Assembly (NCBI GenBank): GCA_033725935.1
Contig: MU867064.1
Span: 186,001 to 250,000 of the forward strand
Source of the DNA: Cladorrhinum sp. PSN259
Taxonomy: Eukaryota > Ascomycota > Sordariomycetes > Sordariales > Podosporaceae
DNA length: 64,000 nt
Direction: 5' to 3'
Position numbers and translations under genes: made by a program. A model generated the notes under the pieces. The model did no database searches, had not been told where the DNA came from, and saw only the letters and a program-made list of their open reading frames with translations. This document shows, piece after piece, positions 1 through 11,960 of the stretch (within the stretch, counting starts at the first letter, position 1; each line of letters begins with the position of its first letter).

Positions 1-2824
1 TGGGATACTAGTGCGATGGGTGTGTGAATGGTCTGTTCCCTGAAGGATTAGGATATGCGGCTGATGAAGAGCCGTCGGGGGAAACATAACCAGAACAGGG
101 AAGGTTACTTGGCTTGCCCTCGTATTGTTTTGGCCGGAAAATAAATCAAGAATCTGGGTGATTTGTTGTCCAAATCAACATGACAAGGACTATCGTTTGA
201 GGTTTCACTGCAGCAGCGTTTTGCTGCCAGTCACCCAGTGCAGATATGGATGTCGGGTGGGGACTGCACAGCCAAACAACGGCGGAAGTACGGATAATTG
301 GCATCTTTCGAGCTTTTGCAGCCTTCCATGCAGCGTGCTCGGGTCCGAACAGTGCCTTTTCAACCCAGTGCGAAGTGCTGTGAGTGATGACTGATGATGG
401 ATGGGTCGACTAGCGGATACGAACTGTGAGGGCTGCAGGCTTTGCCATGTAAGAATGTACCAAGCATCTGGTCTCTGGGACCGGGAACTTTTTAGTGACT
501 TTTTAGTGACTTTCTATGTATTGCCTGTAGGCTGCGTCGCCTGTTGGTTCGACAGACAGGGGAACCGCGGTTTTTAAGATGGGAATTGAAAAGTGCGATG
601 TGAAGATTCAGCAGAAGGGTGGGCAAATTTGTTCAGGAGACGTCTATTTCATCGCCGCCGAATTCTCATTCTATTTTGCGCGAGAAAAATAGTGTAACTC
701 TCAGGGTCTTCGTTACCAGCTGCAAGACGGAATCGGGTATGGCCAAGGATGCTGGTTCGGTGAAACCCTCCTCTCCACAGGGTAGACACATCTCGGCTGC
801 CATGATATCGAAGGTCAAAATGCCAGCGCCCGACATCAACGCATGTGGTGCCCAAAAATAGCGAATACGGTTTGTCTCAATTGTGGAGCCGTTGTGAACC
901 GTCGACTGATTGATTCTAGAAGGTGAGCTTTCAGAGTTCAGCTACTCCATATAGTCATATCATGTTTCGGTGAGAAAGTCAATAGCATGCTGTCATGGTC
1001 GCACTTCCATCCGAGAATATGCATCTTCGGGTCGAAATTCGGCGTTCTGTCGTTCTGACTGTCTGACGGTAATATAAATGCGAAGTGGCCGTGCCGCAGT
1101 GTCTTGCATACGTGCTGGTTTGGGGAAACAACAGAAACCCCATGGGGAAGCTGGTTGCCGGGCAATTGTGATAACGGACACGGCCTGCTTGAGCCAGAAC
1201 GCCATGCCATTGTTTGTGAGACGTGAGGACGAACAAGCGGGTAGAACGCGGGCAAAAAGACCCCCAAGAAACCGAAGCCATCAATCCTTTCCCTTTCCTA
1301 GAGCGGTGGCTGCCCGCGTGCTGCTGCTGCCCGCAGTGCTGTTGCCTCCTGCGTCACCTAGTTGTTGCAGGGCTGGAGCTGGAACCCCACCATGAGTGGA
1401 TGGTGGGGTATAGATGCAAGGTTTAAAATGATGGAAATGGCTCGATGGGACCACGCCATGCCTTTTCCATCTTTTCAGCGGGCTCTGGGAACAATAGTTA
1501 TGAAATCTGAGTTGCCAGCAGACTCTTATTCTGGCTGGAAGCTTCAAGATGCATCCAATCATCCGAGTTGTCGGAGGGAACCCTCACTAACAGAGTCGAG
1601 TTATAGTTTCTCATCCCTTGCGTTGATCGATACCCATGATCCTTGTGGGATAAAGGAAAATCCATCAAACCCATCACGGTGGGAGCTGGGAGAAAAACCG
1701 GACGATCAGCCCCAGGCGCAGGGATTTGAATCTTCGATAGCTCGGGAACCATGAGATTGGTACGCATCCAACCGTGATCTCTCTGATCCCCTGTCAAAGA
1801 GCAGAATATGGACGAACTTTCATTGTGTCTGTCCGGATGTTATTAACTCGGCTGACCCGACCTCGATGAAGGACCGTCCTCAAGCCGTCAACTTTCCTGT
1901 CGGACAAGTCCATTCTCGTATCCATGGCTTGATCAGAGTCACACAAAAAACGTCGCTGGAACGCTCGCCGGATATCAATGAAAATGCTCCTGTTAGCCGA
2001 GTACACATTCGGCAGCTGGCGCTCACACCCTTGCCAGAACTATCAATGCGCTGGGGGCTTGGGGTGGTCCGGATTGGTCAAGCAGGGGAATGCAAAGCGA
2101 CGAGCTTGGAAACTGAATAGATGATGATCTCGAACCTCTCTTTTTGCAAAAGCTCAACCCACCTGGTCAAATAATTTCCACATGAGCTGTGGGAGTTTTG
2201 GATGCACTCAGCCCGCCAGTAATTCCCCCTCGCCGCCTGTTCCACCCTTTCCCATTTTTCCATGAATGCCCCGCCGCCCACAATGGGCTTAGACGTGTGC
2301 GGGTCTGTGTGGCACTGACAGACTGATGGGTATCTCTTGATGTTCTGATCCCAAGAATGCAGAGTGCGATTCAGGGGAATCCAGGTCTTGCAAGATGAAA
2401 AAGCAAAAAATCACCTCAGCGACCGACACAAGCAAGCTAACCCATATCCAAAATCTCTTTTGTCAACTTCACCGTGATGGGTTTTCGCTGTCATTTCCCA
2501 CGCTGCAAATGGAAGCGGTAGAAAAGAACGAATCAAACACGACATCGTTGTGCCACCCCTTCAACCAAGATCAGTTGAGCCGTTGCTGCCACCACCTCCA
2601 ATTTGCAGACACCCTCTACCGCTCCGAGAGACCACTGATGTGCAGGACCCCTGTCTCACTGACCCCCTCCACGACGACAGCGAACCGTGCAATCTCTCGC
2701 TTCTTTCCTTTCCACGACCAGGCCCAGCCCAGCCGCTAGGTACCTGGTCCCTGCCAGCCAAGAGGACAGGGGGGTCGAGGAGGCTTGGCCAGCAGCTCGT
2801 TAGTGTTGTGGAGATCACGTCCCT

Positions 2825-2851
2825 TTCGCAGCGTTCGCAGCGTTCGCAGCG
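2825..2851. repeat. Three exact 9-bp tandem copies inside a palindrome
   Basis: The unit TTCGCAGCG occurs three times without a gap. The array is bounded by TTTCGC (2824-2829) and its reverse complement GCGAAA (2849-2854), so the whole block can fold back on itself. It lies about 270 bases before the start codon of the secreted oxidase. Confidence 0.85.
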
Positions 2852-2967
2852 AAAAGGAGTAAATCCCAAAAAGCCCAGATCGTTCTCGGCGACTTCGGCT
2901 GTTAGGGGGACATTGGGAGAGGCTACCCTGTCTGACGTTCGGGGGTAACCGCCACGACCTGCTTGTT

Positions 2968-2974
2968 TATATAT
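2968..2974 (+). promoter_or_regulatory. Possible TATA box of the WSC oxidase gene
   Basis: TATATAT sits about 145 bases before the ATG at 3118, a plausible place for a core promoter with a 5' leader of roughly 100 bases. This is a motif match only; no transcript evidence is available. Confidence 0.3.
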
Positions 2975-3117
2975 GTAGAGATGGCATCCCCACTCGTTTC
3001 CTTGGGATCTGTCTCCCTCACCTGCGGTTCATCAACCCTGACGTTCGTTACCCCGTTGTTGTTGCCCTTCTTTTCGGTGGCGTTGACGTCCTTGGCTGGG
3101 CGTTCAAGTTTCTCACC

Positions 3118-6100
3118 ATGAAGGCCTCACCAGCGACAGCCGTTCTCGGCTCCATCTTTTTCTCTTCACTCTCGTTAGCACAACTTTCTGTACCTGCCGC
3201 CCTGCCCGGACAATGGGCCTACAAGGGATGCTACACAGATGTTCCCGGCCGGACCCTCAACGGGGGAGGCTACGCTTCTACTACCGCCATGGACAATGAG
3301 GCATGCATCGACTACTGTAGGACCCGCGGATTTGTGTACGCTGGAACCGAATACAGCGTCGAGTGCTGTAAGTATTTGCTACACGGCTTCATGAAGGCTA
3401 CTGTCTAACACATACATACAGTTTGCGGCAACTCGATTGCCCCAGCTGCCGCTCAGGTTGCCGACTCTGTCTGCAATATGGCATGCTCTGGAAACTCAAC
3501 TCAGCCATGCGGAGCTGGAAGCAGACTATCCCTCTTCCACACCACTGAGGATCTCGGCCCCAAGGCCAACCCTGGGGTGAACGGATTTGTCCACATGGGC
3601 TGCTACTCCGAGGGCACAACTGGTCGCACACTCACTTACGGCGTTGGCACCATTCCCGGAGCCGAGATGACAGTGGCCAAGTGCACATCAGCCTGTCTTG
3701 CTGCCAACTACATCCTCGCCGGTGTGGAGTATGGCGGGGAGTGCTTCTGCGGTAACACCATCTCCAACGGTGGTGCTCCGAGCACCGGGTGCTCCATGAC
3801 TTGCAACGGCAACAGCAGCGAGTTTTGCGGAGCAGGCAGCCGCCTGAACGTTTACAACTACCAGAACCAGTACGTCCCCACCACGACTACGAGTCTTGTG
3901 GTCGCCGCTACCACCACCGGCACTGCTGGGCCTGTCCCTACCGGGCCATCTCAGCCCGCAGAAGTTGGTAACTACATCTGGTACCAATGCCGCACCGAGG
4001 CTACTGGTGCCCGTGCCCTGAGTGGCTCTACCTTCGCCGCCGACACCATGACGCTCGAGGCCTGCAGCGCTTTCTGTTCCGCCTACACCTACTTCGGTGT
4101 TGAGTATGCTCGCGAGTGCTACTGCGGAAACAGCTTCAACACCGGTTCCGTCACCGCCCCCGCCAGTGAGTGCAGCATGACCTGCGCCGGGAACCAGTAT
4201 GAGTATTGTGGTGCTGGAAACAGACTCTCGGTTTATGTCAGAAATGGCACATCGATCCCGAGCGGCACCACCACCACCGCCGGACCCTCATCGACTGCCA
4301 CCTCGCCTGCTGTCACTGGCATCCCTGCTGGATGGAGCTACCAAGGGTGCTGGATCGATGGAAAGAGCGGCCGCATCTTGCCTTACCAGGTCCCCGACAG
4401 CCCTACCAACAGCCAGACCCAGTGCGCCAACACTTGCGCCAGCCTTGGTTACAGCATTTCTGGAACCGAATACTCCCAGCAATGCTTCTGCGGAAACGCC
4501 GTCTACAACGGCGCCGCAAAAACCCTTGAGAGCGACTGCAGCCTTAACTGCCCTGGCAACCCAGCTCAGAAGTGCGGTGCCGGCGACAGAATGAGCATCG
4601 TATCCAACGGAACCCCCGAGATCTTTGCGCCACCCGCCCCTCAGGTTCGTGGCCTCAATGGTTCTTGGACTTACCAGGGCTGTGCCGAGGACAACCTCAA
4701 CAACAAGCGTACTTTCTACTGGGAGCTTCATTTCCCCAATATCATGACACCTAACATGTGTCTGAACAGGTGCCGGGAATTTGGCTACCATGCAGCCGGT
4801 CTCGAGTATGGCGAGGAGTGCTACTGCGGTGACCCGGCCAATATTGCCACTGCCGGTGCTACTTTCCGCCCCGAGAGCGAGTGCGCTATCCCCTGCGCTG
4901 GTAACTCCTCAGCTATCTGCGGTGGTCTTTCCCGTCTCACAACCTACTTCTGGACTGGTGCTCCCCTCTACTCTTGGACCTTCCCTCAGGATTACCGCGC
5001 CGGCCAGTACCAGTTTTTCACCAACGGTGTCAACGTTCCTCTCATTACCCAGGAGACCATCACCGGCAAGGTTTCCTTCATCTCCAAGGGTGGTACTGGT
5101 CCCGGTAACGAGACCGGTGTCTATGAGCTCGACATCCAGACCAAGACTTTCCGCGAGCTTCACATCAAGACTGACGTCTTCTGCGCTGCTGGTGTCACTC
5201 TCCCCGACAAGGCTGGTCGCCAGTTGAACCTTGGTGGCTGGTCCGGTGACTCTACATATGGTACTCGCCTCTACTGGCCCAACGGATCTCCTGGTGTTCC
5301 CGGAACCCACGACTGGGAGGAAAACGTTGAGGTGCTCAAGCTCCAGGCCGGCCGCTGGTATCCCAGTGCTATGATCATGACCAACGGCTCCGTCATGGTT
5401 ATTGGTGGTTCTATCGGCTCCAACGACGCCGCCACCCCCAGCATTGAGGTTCTGCCTTACACTGGAACCCCACCCCTTCAGATGGACTGGCTTCTCCGCA
5501 CCCACCCCAACAACTTGTACCCCTTCCTTGCTGTCATGCCCAAGAGCGGTGGTATCTTCGTTCAGTACTGGAATGAGGCCAGAATTCTCGACCCAGCAAC
5601 CTTTGACACCATCAAGGTCCTGCCCAACGCCCCTGGTGCCGTCAACGATCCCAAGGGTGGTCGCACATACCCTCTCGAGGGTTCTGCCGTGCTCCTCCCC
5701 CAGCGGTGGCCATATACTGCCGACATTGAGTTCCTGGCCTGCGGTGGTTCTACCGAGGGACCAGGTAACGCTCTCGACAACTGTGTCACGATTGCTCCCG
5801 AAGCTGCGAACCCAACCTGGGTCATCGAGCGTCTGCCTTCGTTCCGTGTCCTGTCCTGCATGGCTCCCCTTCCTGACGGAACCTATCTGATTGCCAACGG
5901 CGCCCATCACGGTGTTGCTGGCTTCGGTCTCGCCAACAGGCCTAACCTAAACGCTCTTCTCTACGACCCCACCAAGCCTCACGGCACTCGTATCACCGTC
6001 ATGGCCAACACCACTATTGCTCGCATGTACCACAGCGAGGCCATCACTCTCCTTGATGGCCGCGTCCTGATCTCTGGTTCAAACCCCGAGGATGGTGTCA

Positions 6101-6516
6101 ACCCCGAGGAGTACCGCGTCGAGGTTTTCGTCCCTCCCTACCTTCTTAACGGTCTCCCTCGCCCCACTTTCGCCATCTCCAATAAGGACTGGGCCTATGG
6201 TGCAATCAATATCCCTTTCAGTCTCGGTAACGTTCCACGGAACGGTCCTATCACTGTTACTTTGCTCGGTTCCGTCTCTAGCACTCACGGTAACTCGATG
6301 GGTGCCCGTACCATCTTTCCCAGAGTCGTTTGTGTTGGAACTTCCTGCCAGGTTGATGCTCCTCCTAATGGGAAGGTTGCTCCCCCAGGTTGGTACCAGT
6401 TGTTCGTGCTCGATGGCGGCGTTCCTGCTGTCGGTGTCTATGTCAGAATCGGTGGTGACCCTGCCGGCCTTGGTAACTGGCCTCAGGGACCTGACTTCTC
6501 CAGGCCAGGTCTTTAA
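3118..6516 (+). CDS. Secreted copper radical oxidase (glyoxal oxidase type, AA5) with five WSC domains
   Basis: Exons are 3118-3367 and 3422-6516, giving 1114 residues; the join restores the WSC motif ECFCGNS. A hydrophobic signal peptide covers about residues 1-22. Five cysteine-rich WSC domains follow (starting near residues 28, 136, 265, 380 and 495), with Thr/Ser/Pro linkers between some of them. The C-terminal half is a glyoxal/galactose-oxidase kelch fold ending in the DUF1929-type domain. The copper-radical residues are all visible: Cys671 (FCAAG) and Tyr730 (RWYPS) for the cross-linked cofactor, and Tyr953-His954 (MYHSE) and His1039 (STHG) for copper binding. By family knowledge it would oxidise small aldehydes or alcohols to give hydrogen peroxide outside the cell, with the WSC domains binding glucan or cell-wall polysaccharide. 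The exact substrate cannot be read from sequence. Confidence 0.95.
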
Positions 6517-7109
6517 AAAGGACAAATCTCCTTTTTTCTTTCTTTGGATGGAATGGATTTTATGTTGTCGACGGCCGGAAAGTAACAAGCTTTAGTATCT
6601 ATCCTTAATATTTATTACACGAATATATATATTTATGTCATTATTATTTTTTGGGGCTTGGTCATTTTCTTGTCTTGCTATTTCGAATTTACTTTGCATG
6701 ATTTATTTGTTCGTATGGTTGTGGCGTACTTTCGTTTGGAAAGGTTCATCAACAAGTTCAATTGCACACTCATTCTTTGAAGAACACACACACACATGTA
6801 CATAACTAACTTGGTAATACACACCCTCTAAGGTGTATATATTCCATGATTTAATTCTCTATCTCACAAGAAAACACGACCGTTTCCATCTCCGTTCATG
6901 AGACTAAACTGTGCAATTTTGTCGGTCATCCTTCTATCTGTGTCGTCTTCCGATATAATAGGTATGTACAACCACCCCTTATGCAACATCAGGAGGGAAA
7001 GAGAGAAAGAATAGGAAGATATCAGTTTCATCTCTGAATATTTTATGACGATCATCATCACCCCTTCTGATGCAACTTTCGGGGCTTCATAAACAACCAA
7101 GACGTAATG

Positions 7110-7132
7110 ATATATATATATATATATATATA
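7110..7132. repeat. (AT)n microsatellite
   Basis: An uninterrupted alternating A/T run of about 11 units lies between the oxidase and the DUF7924 gene. Confidence 0.95.
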
Positions 7133-7313
7133 AAGAACGAAAATAGTGTAATTGTATCTTCTTTCTTTTTCCCTTTCTCATGTTTTTCACCCACGGCAAA
7201 AACAGCTTCAAATTTAAATATTGATTTTTATACAATTTATTCTAATATATATAAAAAAAAGATGTTCTCGTTATCGTCAATCATTAATGGAATTTTGTTA
7301 TAAAATAAAGCTA

Positions 7314-7343
7314 CCCCCCCCCCCCCCCCCCAAAAAAAAAAAA
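7314..7343. repeat. C18 followed directly by A12
   Basis: Eighteen C are joined directly to twelve A in AT-rich surroundings. The length may be inaccurate because such runs are prone to sequencing and replication slippage. Confidence 0.9.
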
Positions 7344-7639
7344 TATCAAAGAATTTGGTGAAATAACGGATCTGAGTATTAAATTTTTTGGGTATGACCC
7401 ATCTCCCGGCGGGCTGAAGGCAGACATTTGCATTTCCATCCAACCAATTAGCCAACTGAGGCCTACTGCAATCCCTGAAATCCCCTTAATAACTAGATAC
7501 GCCAATCATACCAAGCACATGCTTCCAAATTGCGGCACATGCCACTTCCACCTCCGACCGAAGCATCACGCCGCTCCAAGCCGTTATCCCGACCAGAGAA
7601 TCTCTCTTCTTTCACACACCAGCACAGGCGCTCCTCGTC

Positions 7640-9413
7640 ATGTACGGTGGAGTTTCCAAACCGCAGCCTCGCCCTCGCGCGCAACAATCCAAGGCATATT
7701 TAGACACAGTTACAGACGCAAGCGCAGGTAGGCAATTGTCGCTAAACACGCATATGCGCTTCGCGAGAAGCAGATGCTAACTCATTATTCAGAGCTTCTG
7801 CGGAGCCACCGAACCCAGTCCCCATTGAACGTAACCCCTACACACAAGGCAGCATTCGTGCCAGCGACGAAAAGGAAACGAGACGCGGCACCTGAGGATC
7901 CGTCGCCCACAAAAAGAGCACGACGATTAACGCAGACCGGTCCTCAGCCACCCGAAGCTAAGGACGAGAAAGCAGAGCAAGCACTAGAGGTATGATGGCA
8001 TTCCCGTCTTCGGTCCTACGGCTAATGAGTATTCGCAAGCAGAACACTCTGCAACAGCCAAAGCCGACCACTGCCAATCGACGATACGCTTCTTTCCTGA
8101 AAGATTTTATCGACCCAGTCCTGCCTTCGTTGCTTATATCTAAGTGGCTTAAGTCGGTGGAAGTAGACCGGGAGGAACGCTGCCGATCAGATAGCCAGGT
8201 CCAACGGCTTGCCGATAATCCCATCCCGAGAAATCTCACGAGATCAGCGCCTGCGATGAATTATATCCATAACGCCGACGGGTTCGCAGTGCCGCTGACA
8301 CCGATTTCTGCTAGATCCCGATCGTACCCTATTGGAGGAGCAGGCACTGGATCTGTCGCCCTTTCGGATGTTACTAGCTCTAGTCGACCATCTGGAAGGA
8401 GTCTCGTTGAGGATCCGCGTTACAGGGATATGAATTTGGCCGCCAACAACATTTACTTTCGCCATCCTTGCGATACGGTCCCGGATCACATCACCACTCT
8501 CGTTAATTATGTCCGCCGTGATCGTGACTCCCCGGGTCCATCGCTAAACGATGTTAGGCAAGACAGGGATCTGTATGACCTCTCGGTAATAGGTATGGAA
8601 AAGGCAGAGGTCGAAGCTTATTTTCATACCCATATCTTCCCGGCTCCAAAGTCGTCCCATAGTCTGAAGCGCAGCGTCCGACAACCAATGGCCAGATACA
8701 CTGTTCCAAGCACGGATTCTGTGCTTAAGGTCAGCAATCCAGTTCCTGACTTGCTCTATGGATACAACCGGCATGTAGCGTTTCCGAACCAACAATCGCA
8801 GCTTATCTCCATAGGAACCGGAATAGTAGCGAATAGTCCCGGTTTGCTCTATCCATTCTTCGTTATCGAATTCAAAGGCGAGGGTGGGAATATGTGGGTG
8901 GCCACAAATCAGTGCCTTGGGGGCTCAGCATCATGTGTCAAGGTCGCTGAAAGTCTCAATCACCAACTGGAGGAATGTAAGAGCAGCAAAATTCGACATG
9001 TCGACACTGCCGCATTTAGCATCGCTATAAACAGTTCGGAAGCGCGACTCTATATTTCGTGGAAACAAGATGAGCTAGACTACTATATGGCAGATGTCAA
9101 GAGCTTTTGTCTCCGAGAGCCTGGCCACTATATCGAGTTCCGCAAGTACGTCCGGAACATCATCGACTGGGGACAGGACAAGCGGCTGAACCAGATTCGG
9201 GATTCGTTGGACAGCCTTCTGGAGGAGAGCAGGAAGAGAACCTCTGAAGCGGCGAAAACTCGCCTACCGCCATCTGAGGATTGCGCAACTACCAGTGATA
9301 AGAAGCGCAGATCATCGTCGCGCCAGAACAGCAGCCGATCTAGCAGCATCGGGCACAGCCGCACAGCAAAGTGGGCACTCGACGAGACCCCTTCACAAGA
9401 GATCTATGAGTAG
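7640..9413 (+). CDS. DUF7924-type protein (PD-(D/E)XK-like fold suspected)
   Basis: Exons are 7640-7727, 7793-7989 and 8043-9413, giving 551 residues; phase is kept at both joins and intron 2 has a CTAAT branch site. The N-terminal third is basic and disordered, with a KRKR cluster and a KRARR cluster that look like nuclear localisation signals. The middle carries a conserved core typical of large fungal families annotated DUF7924 (identified from memory): a block starting YRDMNLAANNIYFRHP, then a strand with VIEFKGEGG (Glu371, Lys373), then a long helical stretch. The E-x-K on a beta strand resembles the active site of PD-(D/E)XK nucleases, but activity is only an inference. The C-terminus is Ser/Arg-rich. 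The gene is convergent with Ran. Function is unknown. Confidence 0.85.
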
Positions 9414-10963
9414 CCATCCCCGGTCAGCAGAGCAGCTTTTTCGACACCGACGACTACACTGAAATGCATAGGGAGGCGAATATGGCAACGCTCTCCAACC
9501 CATGCCATGGCCTGACGAGACATCATTGGGATAAGGGAACGTTCAAGCGGCCATTCTCCTGTCGTCACGGGTGTTTTCCTTGAGGCTCCAATGGATTAGA
9601 TAGGCTGACTAAGCGGAGACATGAGTGGACATTGGTGGGTGGTTGGACATGGTTGGGCGGATGGCGGGGATAGGCTCTATATTAAGATTGAGGGAATAAG
9701 CGCTATTGCTAGAAATAAATACCAAGGCTATCTTAACGACGGGCACGGGGTAGGCGGAGGGAGACGGGAGGCGTGAGGTTTGAGGAACGGAAGAAGGCTC
9801 GACGGGGCTGTTGGTTGTAGATACTCTAGTTTCGGAGGTGTAATAACGGAGATGGTTAATGCTGAGTTATCGTTGATTAGTCATCACTCTGAGGAATAAG
9901 CTATAAATAAAACTCCGAGATCCAGTCATTTTCCGCATCTCACAAACAAAACGACAACGGGAAAAAAAAGAAGAAAAAAGTTTGGCAATTGTATTTCCTG
10001 TCCGTCCGTCCGTTTCATTAATTCATTCGTTCCCCATTTTCCCCCTTCCTCGTCATACAACAACAACAACAACAACAAGGCAGGTTCACGACAGGGCGCT
10101 TCACCGTTCACGACAGTCCCAATGTCGTCGTGTATGTGATCCGCGGCGGTTGCTAGGCAACAAAATGCAACTACCCGTCAACATTATTGATTTCTTCAAG
10201 GAAAAAAAGAAATCAAGAATCTTTTAGAAAGGAAAACTGTCTTGGCTAGCATTTCCTCTCGCCATTTTGCACGTTATTAGATATGGGCCCGTACAATAAG
10301 CTCATATAGGCTGACAAAGCAACTTGATTCTGAAGCTGCATGCCATGCATTGCATCGAAAAAAAGTGAACGCTTTGGACTTTTTTGACATCATCTAACAT
10401 GCGCCCCACTTATTTGCCTTGGGTAAGATGCACCTGCTTTCGGTGGGGGGCATGCTCACCGCCTTGAAGGAAAAAGATGAACAGGAGAGACCAGAGTGTT
10501 TAAAATCAAAGGGGACACGGGGGGTTCAAGCATGGGATTCATGGGGACTATAACAGGAAAAGAGAAGATATCGAGTTGGAATGCTAAGGAATGAGCGCGA
10601 GGAGGGGGGCGTCCAATGATGTTGTTTACCTAACGAGACTTTCGTCTCAAATTGATCTACCTAGCAACAGCGATGAAACAAAAGACCCAATCTACCGCCG
10701 TATTCCGGTTGAGTTGGCTCTGAATATCACAAAACCAAACATCGAGAAAGAAAAAGATATTGACCGCCGCTGCTCTTTGTAAAAGATCCGAATCCCCGAC
10801 GTCTTCTCTCTATCCTCCGATACGTTTCCCATGGAAGTCCCGTCCCTCTGGCTATTTGCCATATGTGCCTTGGAAGATGTCTCTTTTTATTCCTCATTAC
10901 GGCATTATCATCCATGAAACCACTCCCTCGCTGGCTTGGCCGAGCAACAAGGCCCAAGGTCGC
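9414..10963. other. Intergenic, between convergent DUF7924 and Ran genes
   Basis: Contains the 3' UTRs of both flanking genes. A (CAA)7 run and a repeated TTCACGACAG word (near 10084 and 10107) are the only patterns seen. Short open frames here have no recognisable content. Confidence 0.6.
10058..10078. repeat. (CAA)7 microsatellite
   Basis: Seven uninterrupted CAA units in non-coding sequence. Confidence 0.95.
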
Positions 10964-11960
10964 TCAAAGATCATCATCATCATCCTCCTCGGGAAGGGGC
11001 AGGTCGGCGGCCTGCTGCATCTCGGCCTCGTACTGGGCGAGGAGAGCCTTATCGACGGTAGTCTCGGCGGGAGCCAGGGCAGGGGCGGCAACGAACTCCT
11101 AGAGAAGGCGGTCAGGAAAGGGCACACTTAAATGGATGCGATCTGGGGGGCAACTTACAAGAGCGGCGTTGCCGACGAGCTTGCGAGCGAGCCAGAGGAA
11201 TGGCTTCTCGAAGTTATAGTTGGACTTGGCAGAAATGTCGTAGTATTGGAGGTTCTTTTTCCGGTGGAAAGTGATTGTCTTGGCCTTGACCTTGCGCTCC
11301 TTGACATCGACCTTGTTACCGCAGAGAACGATGGGGATGTTCTCGCACACACGGGTGAGATCACCTGTGGTAAAAAAGTTAGCGCCTCATGGCAGCATAT
11401 ATATTTGCGGGTGTATACATACGGTGCCAGTTGGGAACGTTCTTGTAGGTGATGCGGGAGGTCACATCGAACATGATGATACCGCACTGGCCGTTGATGT
11501 AGTAACCATCACGGAGACCACCGAACTTCTCTTGGCCGGCGGTATCCCACACATCGAACTGAATCTGACCGAAGTTCTATCATTATTGTTAGAGTCTTGT
11601 TGGGCCACGCAACTTGGCGGCCTGGCGGCCTGGCGGCGAAAGCTGTCGGGAGGAGAAACTTACGGTGCTGAAGCCGAGAGGGTGGACCTCGACACCGAGA
11701 GTGGCCATGTACTTCTTCTCGAATTCACCGGTCAAGTGGCGCTTCACGAAGGTGGTCTGGTTGGATCATAATAGATAAATATTAGCATGGAGCCCAACCA
11801 GTTGATGCCATTCCGCGCGCAATTCCTCAGTCGTCCATTGTCGATGCGATCGAGTTGATAACGGGCTGCATCGAACGACGCGAATATCCAAACTCACCTT
11901 GCCAGTACCACCATCGCCGACAAGGACCAGCTTGAAGGTGGGGGTTTGTTGGGCCGCCAT
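10964..11960 (-). CDS. gsp1: GTP-binding nuclear protein Ran/Gsp1
   Basis: Five exons, read on the minus strand: 11960-11898, 11756-11664, 11576-11423, 11364-11159 and 11098-10964. They give 216 residues, the same length as animal Ran. All small-GTPase motifs are present: P-loop GDGGTGKT (residues 15-22), DTAGQEK with catalytic Gln67 and NKVD (120-123). The C-terminus ends in an acidic EEDDDDDL tail, the Ran-specific switch that contacts the core in the GDP state. Ran drives importin/exportin cargo exchange across the nuclear pore and spindle assembly. Splice phases are consistent throughout. The protein is so conserved that the identification is essentially certain. Confidence 0.98.

Larger units (their letters stand above)
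1..3117. other. Gene-free stretch upstream of the WSC oxidase
   Basis: Only short overlapping frames occur here on both strands, none with a recognisable domain or a convincing exon chain. The 3' part (about 2400-3117) is the promoter and 5' UTR of the oxidase. An 11-base near-tandem repeat (TTTTTAGTGAC, twice) lies near 490-512, and three exact 9-base units lie at 2825-2851. Confidence 0.6.
6517..7639. other. AT-rich intergenic DNA with simple repeats
   Basis: This holds the oxidase 3' UTR and the promoter of the next gene. It is clearly more AT-rich than its surroundings and contains a TA microsatellite and a C18-A12 double homopolymer. No gene is supported. Confidence 0.7.

Noticed and set aside
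1700..1750. GGATTTGAATC resembling a tRNA T-loop on the minus strand
   Set aside because: The five-base stems on either side do not pair, and no anticodon or acceptor stem can be built around it.
2825..2851. Short tandem array considered as a CRISPR-like repeat
   Set aside because: There are no spacers and the organism is eukaryotic.
4909..5910. A 333-codon open frame on the minus strand opposite the oxidase
   Set aside because: It is the shadow of the GC-biased codon use of the real plus-strand gene; its composition (Gly/Val/Asp repeats) is not protein-like and no domain is seen.
6517..7639. AT-rich stretch considered as a RIP-mutated transposon
   Set aside because: No terminal repeats, no remnant transposase or reverse transcriptase frames, and the AT bias is explained by simple repeats and UTR sequence.
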